In this document: in pieces, positions 9,120 to 17,542 of the stretch
Position numbering within the stretch: position 1 is the stretch's first letter
Layout of the letters: each line of letters opens with the position of its first letter
Source of the DNA: Streptomyces sp. AM 2-1-1
GTDB lineage: Bacteria; Actinomycetota; Actinomycetes; Streptomycetales; Streptomycetaceae
Assembly: GCF_029167645.1 (NCBI RefSeq)
Contig: NZ_CP119147.1
Location: 6,528,501 to 6,592,500, forward strand
Direction of reading: 5' to 3'
Length of the DNA stretch: 64,000 bases
Notes under the pieces: model-generated
The model's database searches: none
What the model was told of the DNA's origin: nothing
The model's input: the letters and a program-made list of their open reading frames with translations, nothing else
Translations under genes and position numbers: made by a program

Positions 9120-9472
9120 CCCAGTTCCTTCAGGACCGCGGCGACGTCCTTTGCCTGCCCTTCTACCGTGAGTTCGCTGCGACGGGTGCCGTCCGGGAGG
9201 TCCGTCCGGGCCACCTCGATTTTGAGGCCACCGCGCCGCGGACCGCGCAGGCGCTCTGTCACGTACTGCTGGAGGGCCGCGAGGAGTGTCGGCAGAGCAA
9301 CGTCTTCGCCGAGGAACTGCAATACCTCGACGGCACCCAAAGCACCCTGCTCGACCTCAGTGGTGGTGCGGACCGAGCGCACGCCCTGACGCCTCAGATC
9401 CTGTTTCAGCGTCCTCTCCAGAGTGCCCAGTTCGTCGGCCAGGCCGCCCTCGATACTCAGAAGAATGCGCAT
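9116..9472 (-). CDS. Effector-associated constant component EACC1-like small protein
   Basis: This 118-residue protein has the pattern I associate with EACC1 proteins of NTPase-dependent conflict systems: an N-terminal strand and acidic helix (MRILLSIEGGLADELGTLERTL), a Gly-rich LGAVEVLQFLG segment, a helix LPTLLAALQQYVTERLR, and two C-terminal strands around KIEVARTDLPDG and SELTVEG. Such proteins are encoded next to variable effectors and are thought to be a constant signalling or adaptor part. The ATG at 9472 follows a GGGGGAAG site, and the stop overlaps the start of the caspase gene, so the two form one operon. Confidence 0.75.
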   Translation of the reverse strand: MRILLSIEGGLADELGTLERTLKQDLRRQGVRSVRTTTEVEQGALGAVEVLQFLGEDVALPTLLAALQQYVTERLRGPRRGGLKIEVARTDLPDGTRRSELTVEGQAKDVAAVLKELG

Positions 9473-10396
9473 GAACTTCCCCCCACGGTGCCGGACCGGA
9501 GGACTGGAGTCACCTTACGGACCCCGTCCCTCACGGTGCGTATAACCCTTCTCGCATCATAGGCGAAGTCGACTCAAGTGACGCCGGGACCGGACGAGAT
9601 GGCCTTCTGGCGGTCCCCGGGGCAGCAGTTGGGGACGGGAGGCAACAACCCGGGAACGAGGGGCCATTCGCCGGTCCGCCCGAGGACACACCGCGAGGCC
9701 GGACAGCAGCCACTTGGCGTCCCTTCGACGACGGTGACGGCTTGGGAGAGGCACGGTGACATCGCAGGGGCAAGGGGACGGCTCTGGCGCGATGTGCGGT
9801 CGCGGTGCGGCGTCGAACGGCAGTGGGGTCAGCTGCCGCGGGGCCCCGCGGTGACCCGACGGCACGAATACTCCCTGCCAGGACGCTCGTTGGCGCGCTG
9901 GTCTTCGGTGTACGGCCCGGTGGCGCGAGTAGTTCTGCCGCATCTCTCCGTTCCCGTAACAAGGGCGCGCCGCGTGAGGCATCACGCGCGGCCCGATCGG
10001 CCATTCCGGCAGGCGCCGTTCCGCGGAACGACACTGCCTCGTTCGACGGAGGATGCTCGACGAGCTTGATCTTCTGTGATCGGGTCCGAAACCCAGCCCC
10101 GAATAAACGTGTATGTGATCACTCGGACCGGCGATCGGCATACCCGCGGGCGGCCCTCGGCGAGGGTGGTGGTCGTCCGAGGAGTACACGAGTTCAGCGC
10201 GAAGGTGGCCACGTGACTCGCCCCGCGCGCTGAGCGGACAGGTGTTCGCGGAACCGCAAGGGTGACAGGCAGAGTTCCGCTGCCGTCCGGCCCGGGGGCG
10301 GGTGCGTCGCTCGAGTCCGGGGACGCCGTGCGCGTGCGGAGAGCCGCTCGTGGGTGCACGCCACCGCGAGCCCCGCGATTCTCCCCTGCTCGCGCG
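9473..10396. other. About 0.9 kb without a recognisable gene
   Basis: Several open frames cross this stretch on both strands, but none resembles a protein family I know, none has a good start site, and they contradict one another. The part next to 9473 must hold the promoter of the EACC1/caspase operon. The base composition is less extreme than in the neighbours around 10070-10130 (an AT-richer patch with TGTATGTGATCA), which could be a promoter or recombination scar. Confidence 0.4.
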
Positions 10397-11305
10397 TCAC
10401 CGGGCGCCGGTCACCTGGCGGGCGGCCTCCGCGTATGCGCGGACGAGGGGGCGGGTGTCGTCGCGGCGCCAGGCGAGGGCCAGCCTGCTGGGTGGTACAC
10501 CGGTCACCGGCCGGGTCGTGACACCGTCGAGCGCGATGAGCTGGGCGTTGCCGCGAGCCACCAGGCAGACCCCGAGGCCGGCGGCGAGCGCTGCGTGCGT
10601 CTCGGCGGTGCCGTTGACCTCGCCGCCGATCCGGGGAGGCCGGCCGCTCCGGCTGCCGAGGGCGAGCCAGTGGTCCCGCAGGGGCCCCGCACTCCTCGGC
10701 AGGGCGAGGAAGGGCTCGTCCAGCAGATCGGTGAAGGCGATCTCCTCGCGTGCGGCCAGCGGATGGGTCTCCGTGAGGGCGACGAGGTTCTGTTCCTCGG
10801 ACACCACGGTCCAGGCGAACCGTTCCGGGTCCGGCACGGGAAGCCAGACGAAAGCGACGTCGCACTCCCCGCCTGCCAGCCCCGCCGTCACGTCCTCAGA
10901 GCCCACCCGGCGCAGTCGCACCTCGGCCCCGGGATGGGCCGCGGCCAGCCGGGAACGGATCGCGGGAAGCAGACCGCCGGGCACCGGACTCGCACTCGTC
11001 CCCACCACCACGGTCGTACGTTCCCGCGCCGTCACGCGCCCCACGTCCGCCCGGCACGCCTCCCAGGCGGCGAGCATGGCGAGGGCGTACGGCCGCAGGG
11101 CCTCGCCGGCACTCGTCAGCCGTACGCCCCGACGGTGCCGGGCGAACAACTCCGCGCCCAACTCCTTCTCCAGGGTGCGGATCTGCTTACTCAGGGCGGG
11201 TTGCGACACCAAGAGCCGCTCAGCCGCCCGGGTGAAGTGGAGCTCCTCCGCGAGCGCTGTGAAGTACCGCAGCTCGCGTAAGTGGACATCGCCCGCTCTG
11301 CTCAT
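10397..11305 (-). CDS. LysR-family transcriptional regulator
   Basis: The 302-residue product has the classic LysR layout: an N-terminal helix-turn-helix (about residues 9-68: LRYFTALAEELHFTRAAERL, SQPALSKQIRTLEKELGAELF) and a C-terminal periplasmic-binding-like effector domain starting near residue 95 (TVVVGTSASPVPGGLLPAIRSRL). LysR proteins usually control a divergent gene; here no divergent gene is close (the gene upstream is on the same strand), so its target is unclear. Length and start are normal for the family. Confidence 0.9.
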   Translation of the reverse strand: MSRAGDVHLRELRYFTALAEELHFTRAAERLLVSQPALSKQIRTLEKELGAELFARHRRGVRLTSAGEALRPYALAMLAAWEACRADVGRVTARERTTVVVGTSASPVPGGLLPAIRSRLAAAHPGAEVRLRRVGSEDVTAGLAGGECDVAFVWLPVPDPERFAWTVVSEEQNLVALTETHPLAAREEIAFTDLLDEPFLALPRSAGPLRDHWLALGSRSGRPPRIGGEVNGTAETHAALAAGLGVCLVARGNAQLIALDGVTTRPVTGVPPSRLALAWRRDDTRPLVRAYAEAARQVTGAR

Positions 11306-11464
11306 TCCTGTGGGCTATCACGCCGGGACTCGGAGGGGCAACTGTCCCGCGCCGTTCAGTGGTTATCGAGCCAACCGGAAGCCCGTCCGGGGCCGATACG
11401 AGCAGCGTGAGCCCGGGGCGCGTTCGCCGCGCGCACCTGGTCGGTCTTCGGAGCCGGCGCATGC

Positions 11465-11493
11465 CGGGGGCGCGGCGGACCGCCGCGCCCCCC
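11465..11493. terminator. GC-rich hairpin downstream of the beta-helix gene
   Basis: Bases 11466-11478 and 11480-11492 form a nearly uninterrupted GC-only inverted repeat (GGGGGCGCGGCGG and its complement). It lies about 60 bp beyond the stop of the beta-helix gene at 11554 and has no T-tract, as is usual for Streptomyces terminators. Confidence 0.5.
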
Positions 11494-11553
11494 GTGCGCC
11501 GACTCCACGACCGACGCGGCACCCGGGAGGGCGGGCCGTCGTCGCTCCCGGCG

Positions 11554-13368
11554 TCAGACGGTGCCGACCCCGTTCGCGTAGGACTTCATGAAGTACGTCG
11601 CGAAGCCGTTCTGGACCGGGTCGCCGGCCTTGTCGATGCAGTGCAGGATGCCGCCACCGCCCGGGCCGTTGAGGCAGACCGTCATCAGGTCGGTGAAGAC
11701 GACGCCCGGGGTGTCGGGGACCTCGTAGGCGGCCTCGGTGTAGATGTCCGCTTCGAGGTTGAAGAAGCAGTAGCTGCCCAGTCCCCAGGCGCGGTGTTCA
11801 CGCACCCGGTCACCGACCTTGTAGGCCGCGTAGCCGAGGGTGGAGCCGTGCCGCCAGGCCGTCTGGGTGGGCACGTCGTAGGGGTGCTCGTTCTGGAAGA
11901 AGTAGGTGCGGCCGTGTTCGCCCTGCCACAGCACCTCGTACTTCTGGTAGTGCTCGACGAAGAGCCCGTACGCGGTGACGTGGTCGCCGTTCACCACGAT
12001 GCCGGTGTCGGCGGGGTTGACCGTCCAGCCGACGGTGCCGTCGAGACCGTGGTCGGCGCGCCAGAGCCAGAGGTGGTCGCAGATGACGTCGTTGCTGTCG
12101 ATCTGGACGCTGACCCCCGCGCCCCCGGCCACCGCGCCGCCGATCCGGGCGACGATGTCGAACAGCACGGTCGGGTCGGTGGTGTGCCGCCGGCGGCTGG
12201 AGCCGTTGCCGACGCGCAGCAGCACCGGGGTGTACCGGGATGCCGCCTCGAACAGCAGTCCGGCGAGGGTGACACCGGCGACGTCGGCGACCTCGATCAC
12301 GGTGTTGCCGCGGGTGGAGCGCAGGGTGGCCAGGCCGAGGCCCAGGACCACGGTGCCGGGGCGGTTCACGCGCAGCGGTGCGGAGACGTCGTAGATGCCC
12401 GGGGTGAAGAGGAGGTGCTTGCCGCGGGCCAGGGCCCGGTTGATCTCGGCTGCCGAGTCGCCCGGCTCGGCCACGTGGAAGTGCGACAGCGGGATGGTGT
12501 GTCCGCGCGCCGGGCCGTTCGCCCAGGTGGTGGCGGTGCTGTTGGTACGGAGCGCCGGCACGAAGACCTGGAGGGAGCCGTGGCGGTCCACGGTGAGGAA
12601 CGGCTTCTCCCGAATCACGGGGGTGCGGTCGATGGTGGTCATCGGCGGGGTCGGGAAGGACTGCGCGGGGGCGCCCCCGGTCCCGACGAACACCATGTTC
12701 CAGTTGGAGCCGTTCCAACTGCCGAAGGTGTCGTTGCGCGACAGCCACTGCTGCTGGGAGCCGGACTCGACCTGGCCGTCCACCAGGCTGTCGGCGAGGA
12801 AACCACCGCTGGACCACTGGTTGCCGGGCGGGCTCGGCCACAGGGACATGTTCCCCTTGACATGGACGCGGCGCATCGGGGCGGCTTGGGAGACGGCCCA
12901 GCGCTCCAGCCCGTCCGGCGGCACGATGGTCAGGTTCTCCGCGGCCCGCCAGAAGTTCTGCGTGCCGTTGCCGTCGAACCACTGTGCGTCGACCGTGACA
13001 TGACCGTTGATCACCACGTCGGCGGGGCTCGCGCCGAGGCCCAGGACGTGCGTGTAGAAACCGACGTTGATGTCGACGGCGTAGGTGCCCGGCAGGAAGG
13101 CGAGCGCGATGCGCTCGTCGCCGAACTGGTTGGACTCCTGGGTGGTGAAGACGGCGTCGACCGCTGCCTGGATCGACGCGTCGCTCATGGACGGATCGAA
13201 GACCAGGACGTTCCGGCCGAGCGGGGAAGAGGCGCCGCCGTGCCGGGACTTGTCGGACGCGGCGGACGACGACGCGAACGCCGGTCCGGAACAGACACCG
13301 CTGATCAGCGGCACCGAGGCGGCGGCAGCCCCGCGCAGCACACTACGACGAGAGGGAATCATGGACAC
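11554..13368 (-). CDS. Tat-exported right-handed beta-helix protein (GH55/pectate-lyase-like fold)
   Basis: This 604-residue protein starts with a twin-arginine signal (SRRSVLRGAAAASVPLISG, residues 6-24) ending near an Ala-rich cleavage site. Two similar segments open with an FDP/AEPGDS...INRALA...LLFTPGIYDV pattern (near residues 55 and 315), as in pectate_lyase_3/GH55-type proteins made of two beta-helix domains. Genes of this type are often annotated in Streptomyces as coagulation factor 5/8 domain proteins, though I see no such domain. It is probably an extracellular polysaccharide-active enzyme, perhaps on beta-1,3-glucan; the substrate is inference. A LacI-type operator lies just upstream. 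Confidence 0.75.
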   Translation of the reverse strand: MSMIPSRRSVLRGAAAASVPLISGVCSGPAFASSSAASDKSRHGGASSPLGRNVLVFDPSMSDASIQAAVDAVFTTQESNQFGDERIALAFLPGTYAVDINVGFYTHVLGLGASPADVVINGHVTVDAQWFDGNGTQNFWRAAENLTIVPPDGLERWAVSQAAPMRRVHVKGNMSLWPSPPGNQWSSGGFLADSLVDGQVESGSQQQWLSRNDTFGSWNGSNWNMVFVGTGGAPAQSFPTPPMTTIDRTPVIREKPFLTVDRHGSLQVFVPALRTNSTATTWANGPARGHTIPLSHFHVAEPGDSAAEINRALARGKHLLFTPGIYDVSAPLRVNRPGTVVLGLGLATLRSTRGNTVIEVADVAGVTLAGLLFEAASRYTPVLLRVGNGSSRRRHTTDPTVLFDIVARIGGAVAGGAGVSVQIDSNDVICDHLWLWRADHGLDGTVGWTVNPADTGIVVNGDHVTAYGLFVEHYQKYEVLWQGEHGRTYFFQNEHPYDVPTQTAWRHGSTLGYAAYKVGDRVREHRAWGLGSYCFFNLEADIYTEAAYEVPDTPGVVFTDLMTVCLNGPGGGGILHCIDKAGDPVQNGFATYFMKSYANGVGTV

Positions 13369-13420
13369 GGCTCTCCCTGCAGAGGGTGAATGGACGGGAC
13401 CGCAACCGGCCCCCGATCTC

Positions 13421-13437
13421 TGAGAGCGCTCTCTCAG
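13421..13437. promoter_or_regulatory. LacI-family-type operator upstream of the beta-helix gene
   Basis: GAGAGCGCTCTC at 13422-13433 is a perfect 12-bp palindrome with the central GCGC typical of actinobacterial LacI-family sites (compare the CebR box TGGGAGCGCTCCCA). It lies about 54 bp upstream of the gene starting at 13368, where a repressor would block transcription. No LacI gene is present in the window. Confidence 0.65.
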
Positions 13438-13689
13438 CCACGAAGTGAATCACCGCGGATGTGGAGCGTCAATGATCCGGACGCGAAGCGGGCCCGGGCG
13501 AAGGTGAGTTGGCCGGGCGACGTGGCGAGGGTGCACGACCCGGCTCCCGGCCCCCGCGTACCGGACGGGCGGCCCGGACCGCGCGGGTCCACCGGCCTCC
13601 GGGCCGAGAGCGGTACCCCCCCGGCTCCTCGCCGTCGCCTCCGTCGGGGGCGGCCGATGACCGAGCGTCAGTTGCCGCGAGTCGCCTGC

Positions 13690-13995
13690 CCGGCTGCCTC
13701 GACCCCCTCAGCCCGCAGGAGATCATCGAGGGCCCGCTCGCCCACCACGACGTGCGGGATCTCGTCGACCTCGCGCTCCCGAACTTCCGGCCCGGCAAGG
13801 GCTGGGACTACGCCGACACCAACTGTCCGCCGGCCGGCATGCTCATCGAGAAGGTCACGGGCCACACCTGTGGCGACGAGATCCGCCGCCGCGTCGTCGC
13901 GTCGTCGCGCCGCTCGGGCTGAGTGCGACGTGCGTCCCCGGCGACGACTCGGTGATCCCCGGACCGCACCCAGGCGGGTCGTACGGCCGGGTGGC
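13690..13995 (+). pseudogene. Serine hydrolase (beta-lactamase class C / DD-peptidase family) remnant
   Basis: One frame reads LVDLALPNFRPGKGWDYADTN followed by AGMLIEKVTGHTCGDEIRRRVVA, the segment around the catalytic Tyr-x-Asn-like motif of D-alanyl-D-alanine carboxypeptidase/class C beta-lactamase relatives (the family usually has WDYSNTNY; here it is WDYADTNC). After a frameshift near 13905 the next frame continues PLGLSATCVPGDDSVIPGPH, the expected following block. The N-terminal SxxK part and the C-terminal half are absent, so this is a decayed fragment. Confidence 0.75.
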
Positions 13996-14108
13996 GTGTA
14001 CCGGCGCGGCGCCGGGGCGCGTACGGAGCCCCGCCGTCGCGCTGGTATCCGCCGTATCCGCCGCCCCGCCGAGCTCTCCCGGCGCGCCACTGACGGTGCG
14101 GCGGGCAT

Positions 14109-15128
14109 TCAGGGATAGGCGGGCGACACCGCCGCGGTCATGACACGGCGCGGATGGCCGGAGCCGTCCGCCGCCGCCTCGTAGAGATCCGCGCCGAAGT
14201 CGCCCGGCAGCGCGTACGTCACGGTGGTGTCGTCCTTCCAGACCGCCTGGTCGTCCACGCTGCGGCCCTCGGCGAGCGGATGGTCGGCGAGCGTACGCAG
14301 GTCCAGGACGTGCAGCCGCCAGGGCGCGTCCGAGGGCAGCCCCTCGTCGCGCCTCTTGTAGGCGATGCGGGAACCGTCGGGGGAGAGTGACGGGCACTCC
14401 ACATTGGTCCGTAGCGTGGTGACGGTGCGGGTGCGCAGATCGCCCCGGACGAGGTAGGTGTGTCCCTGCGTGGCGAGCGTCGCGTAGAAGTGACGGTCGT
14501 CCGCGTCGAAGGTGACACCCCAGAAGTTGACGTCCGCGGCCCGGTAGGGGCGCCCGTCCTTGAGTATCGCGAAGTCCTCCAGGGTCGGCACGAGGTCGCC
14601 GGTGCGGGTGTCGAGGATCGCGGCGCGGGTGGAGAAGTTCGTACCGGCGTAGCTGTCGCCGCCCACGAAGACCGTCCAGGCCGCCAGTCGGCCGCTCGGT
14701 GAGACACGTGCGCGGGAGGGGATGCCGGGGAGCGCGTAGTGCGCGCGTTCCTTCAGCCGACGGTCGAGGATCGTGGCCCGGTAGGTGTCCGTCAGGGTTC
14801 CGTGCACGGCCTGGAGGCAGACGGCGGTGCCCGAAGCCGCGTAGAAGCGAAGGCACTTGACCCCCGAGGTGGTGCGGGCGCCACCGGGCGCACCGGCGTC
14901 CACCGTCGTCACCTCGTCGCGGTGCGGCCCCCACGCCATGTTCCGGAAGACGATCCGGTGCTCGTCGGTGAGCGTGACCCGCCCGGCCGTGACGGCCGGT
15001 CCGCCGGGCTTCGCGACGTCGCGCGCGCCGGACCGGTCCGCGGCGTGCAGGACGGAGGCGGTGGCGACCACCGCGAGCACGGCGGACGCGCAGAGGAGGA
15101 CGAGGAGGCGGGTGCGCAGGCGCGTCAT
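14109..15128 (-). CDS. Membrane-anchored or secreted TolB-like beta-propeller protein
   Basis: The 339-residue product starts with an N-terminal hydrophobic segment (RLLVLLCASAVLAVVATASVL, about residues 7-27) that is a signal peptide or anchor. The rest has repeated TolB/WD40-like blades, for example SPSGRLAAWTVF and SLSPDGSRIAYKRR, with DxR-T-type turns (ILDTRTGDLV, VLDLRTLADH). Translation upstream to 15233 is open, but the ATG at 15128 overlaps the stop of the MFS gene (ATGA), which fixes the start. It is the last gene of a three-gene operon; its role is unknown. Confidence 0.8.
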   Translation of the reverse strand: MTRLRTRLLVLLCASAVLAVVATASVLHAADRSGARDVAKPGGPAVTAGRVTLTDEHRIVFRNMAWGPHRDEVTTVDAGAPGGARTTSGVKCLRFYAASGTAVCLQAVHGTLTDTYRATILDRRLKERAHYALPGIPSRARVSPSGRLAAWTVFVGGDSYAGTNFSTRAAILDTRTGDLVPTLEDFAILKDGRPYRAADVNFWGVTFDADDRHFYATLATQGHTYLVRGDLRTRTVTTLRTNVECPSLSPDGSRIAYKRRDEGLPSDAPWRLHVLDLRTLADHPLAEGRSVDDQAVWKDDTTVTYALPGDFGADLYEAAADGSGHPRRVMTAAVSPAYP

Positions 15129-16405
15129 GCGGGAACCTTCGGGGTCGGGCCGGTACGGAGGGAGACAGCGGCGCACACGGCGAGCGCGACCGCCGCCGCG
15201 AGCAGGGCGGTGCGGTCGCCCCACGCGGTCCACACGGCGCCGAAGGCCAGCGAGCAGACGAACCGGGCGAGAGCCTGCCCGGTCTGTATCAGGGCGAGCC
15301 CGGACGAGCGCAGCTCCTCGGGCACGCTCTGCGAGGCGGCTGCCATGAGCACCCCGTCGGTGGCCGCGTAGAAGGCCCCGTGCAGAACGAGCACCACGAA
15401 CGGGAGCGCCGTACCGCGCCAGGAGGAGAGAAGCAGAGCGTACGCGCCGAGCAGCGCGCCGTGCCCGGCGAGGAACACCCGCCAGGGGCCGATCCGGTCC
15501 GCGAGCCGTCCCAGGGGGAGGGCGAGCAGCAGGAACGCCGCCGCGGTCCCCACCGGCAGCAGGGCGAACCAGCGGTCGGGCACCCCGAGACGGTCCTGGA
15601 GCAGCAGGTAGAGGAACGAGTCGCTGACGGTGGCCAGGCCCAGCAGCAGTGCGCAGACCGCGATGCGCCGGATCCCGCGATGGCGGAGCAACGCGAAGGC
15701 CGCGCCCAGGGTGGGGCGGGGATGCCCGGCCGCCGGCGCGGTGCGTGGGAACCCGGCCCCGGAGGGAACGAAGAGCACCAGCACCAGCACACCGGCCACG
15801 GCGACGCAGAAGCTCACGGTGAACACCGCGTCGTAGCCGTCGACGGTGGCGCGCAGGACGAGGAACGCGACGACGGGTCCGAGCAGGGCGCCCGCGGTGT
15901 CCATCGCACGGTGGACACCGAAGGCACGGCCGCGGACCTCCGGTGGGGACGACAGCGAGATCATCGCGTCGCGCGGCGCGGTGCGCAGCCCTTTGCCGGT
16001 GCGGTCGGCCGCCAGGACGAGGCCGATGGGGGTGAGGGTGTGTGCGAGGAGGAGGAACGGTTTGCAGAGGGCCGAGATGCTGTAGCCCAGGACGGCGACG
16101 GCCTTGTGGCGTCCGCCTCCCCGGTCCGCGACGTGCCCGCCCACCAGACGCACCACGGCGGAGAACCCGTTGTAGAGGCCGTCCAGCACTCCGAAGCCCA
16201 GAGGGCTGAGGCCGAGACCGGCCACCAGATAGAGCGGCAGGACCGCCGTCACCATCTCGGAGGAGACGTCGGTGATCAGACTGACCGTGCCGAGCGCGAG
16301 CACCGCGGGAGCGACCGCCACGCGCCGCCGGGCCGGGTCCGTGCCCGGCCCGGCAGCGCGTTCGGCGGACCCCGCACCGGCTGCGCGGCTGTCCGCTACG
16401 TACAT
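15125..16405 (-). CDS. MFS transporter
   Basis: This 426-residue protein has about 12 hydrophobic segments in two halves and MFS motifs: the loop 2-3 region GGHVADRGGGRHK (GxxaDRxGRR-like) and, in the second half, LGRLADRIGPWR. The segment ITDVSSEMVTAVLPLYL near residue 44 is typical of a group of MFS proteins of unknown substrate found in actinobacteria. It starts 1 bp after the phosphoesterase stop and its own stop overlaps the beta-propeller gene, so all three are co-transcribed. An efflux role is likely; substrate unknown. Confidence 0.85.
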   Translation of the reverse strand: MYVADSRAAGAGSAERAAGPGTDPARRRVAVAPAVLALGTVSLITDVSSEMVTAVLPLYLVAGLGLSPLGFGVLDGLYNGFSAVVRLVGGHVADRGGGRHKAVAVLGYSISALCKPFLLLAHTLTPIGLVLAADRTGKGLRTAPRDAMISLSSPPEVRGRAFGVHRAMDTAGALLGPVVAFLVLRATVDGYDAVFTVSFCVAVAGVLVLVLFVPSGAGFPRTAPAAGHPRPTLGAAFALLRHRGIRRIAVCALLLGLATVSDSFLYLLLQDRLGVPDRWFALLPVGTAAAFLLLALPLGRLADRIGPWRVFLAGHGALLGAYALLLSSWRGTALPFVVLVLHGAFYAATDGVLMAAASQSVPEELRSSGLALIQTGQALARFVCSLAFGAVWTAWGDRTALLAAAVALAVCAAVSLRTGPTPKVPA

Positions 16406-16406
16406 G

Positions 16407-17297
16407 TCAAGACGTCCAGACCCCGGTGATGTCCTTGGCGGACGCGGCGTTCCCCGCGTGCCCGAGGCCGTGCATGTCCTCGATGGTGCGCAGGAGGTCG
16501 TAGTGGTTGTACGTGGTGGAGGAGGTGGAACCCGGGGTCACCCGCTGCCCGTAGAGGACGGTCGGGATGCGGTTCCCGCTGAGCCGGTTGTCCTCGTCGA
16601 AGGTGACGACGAGGAGGCTGTTGTGGGTCTTCGCCCAGGTCGCGTAGGCGCCGAGGTTGTTCTTCAGCCAGGTGTCGCCGCTGGACACCGAGCAGTCGTG
16701 CATGTCGCTGCAGAGGTTGGGGACGACGAAGGAGACCTGCGGCAGCTTCGTGTAGTCGGTGGGGAACTGGCCGAAGGTGTACGCGGTCGAGGTGGGGACG
16801 TTGCTGAAGCCGAACCACGGGTTGTGCTTGCGGGCGTACTTGCCGCTGCTGCACGTGGTCGAGCCCTGGCTGGGCAGCGTCTCGTTGTAGCTCGCCCAGC
16901 TCTTGCCCGCCGCGATCAGCTCGGAGGCGAGATTGGCCTTGGCGGAGAAGCCGGGGGTGTAGCAGCTGTCGTCCGTGATGCCCTGGGTGGAACCCGAGAA
17001 CAGGGCGAAGTAGTTGGGCTGGCTGGGGTGCGTCTCGGCGTACGCGGCGCTCAGGTTGGCGCCACCGCTCTTCAGCGAGTTGATGTACGGGGCGCTGGAG
17101 GAGCCGATGACCTGGCTGTACGCGTGGTTCTCGAAGACGACGACGATCACGTGATCGGGGGTGGGCACGCCGGTCGCGGCCTGGGCCGGGGACGAGCCGC
17201 CGATGCCGGTCCACAGACCGGCGGCGGCCACCGCGGTGAGGGCCGCGGCGCAGGCGAGGGCGGTGCGACTGCGGCGGAAGAGCGATCTGCCGAGCAC
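16407..17297 (-). CDS. Secreted phosphoesterase (acid phosphatase / phospholipase C-like, PF04185)
   Basis: The 296-residue product has a signal peptide (RTALACAAALTAVAAAGLWTG) and then the phosphoesterase family signature PDHVIVVVFENHAYSQVIGSS followed by APYINSL. Metal-binding blocks FDEDN and NHYDLLRTIEDMHGL are visible near the C-terminus. The frame is open far upstream, but the GTG at 17297 lies 6 bp behind a perfect GGAGG (17304-17308) and begins just before the signal peptide. It probably hydrolyses extracellular phosphomonoesters or phospholipids, and it heads the operon with the MFS and beta-propeller genes. Confidence 0.85.
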   Translation of the reverse strand: MLGRSLFRRSRTALACAAALTAVAAAGLWTGIGGSSPAQAATGVPTPDHVIVVVFENHAYSQVIGSSSAPYINSLKSGGANLSAAYAETHPSQPNYFALFSGSTQGITDDSCYTPGFSAKANLASELIAAGKSWASYNETLPSQGSTTCSSGKYARKHNPWFGFSNVPTSTAYTFGQFPTDYTKLPQVSFVVPNLCSDMHDCSVSSGDTWLKNNLGAYATWAKTHNSLLVVTFDEDNRLSGNRIPTVLYGQRVTPGSTSSTTYNHYDLLRTIEDMHGLGHAGNAASAKDITGVWTS

Positions 17298-17488
17298 GGG
17301 GGACCTCCGGTGGGGAGTGTGAGCGGGTGTGACGGGCACGGTGCAGCCAGAGCATGCGCACGCCAAGAATCTTCTGCCGCGTCCCCTCCGGCAGGAGTCA
17401 TGAAGATCGGGTGAACTGTGCGTTCCCCGCGCCGGGCAGGGAGTCGGGCAGCCGTCCCCGGGCGGTCGCGCGGGGAGGCGCCGACACG

Positions 17489-17525
17489 GCTGTGCCCGCC
17501 GGCGGACCGAGCCGGCGGGCACAGC
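17489..17525. terminator. Strong hairpin ending the chvE-mmsA-mmsB operon
   Basis: GCTGTGCCCGCCGGC (17489-17503) pairs perfectly with 17511-17525 across a 7-base loop. It sits 18 bp after the mmsB stop (17543) and before the phosphoesterase promoter region, so it most likely terminates the sugar transporter operon. Confidence 0.75.
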
Positions 17526-17542
17526 GCTGCGGAGGAGCGGGG

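Noticed and set aside
9531..10189. Several overlapping frames on both strands between the EACC1 and LysR genes
   Set aside because: Pro/Arg/Ser-rich translations, no good starts, mutually exclusive, no recognisable family.
1455..10396. Prophage or integrative element
   Set aside because: No integrase, phage structural gene, relaxase or attachment repeat flanking a tRNA was seen; only IS debris is present.
11554..13368. Coagulation factor 5/8 (F5/8 type C) domain in the beta-helix protein
   Set aside because: The label is common for homologues, but no discoidin-like segment is visible; both halves look like beta-helix domains.
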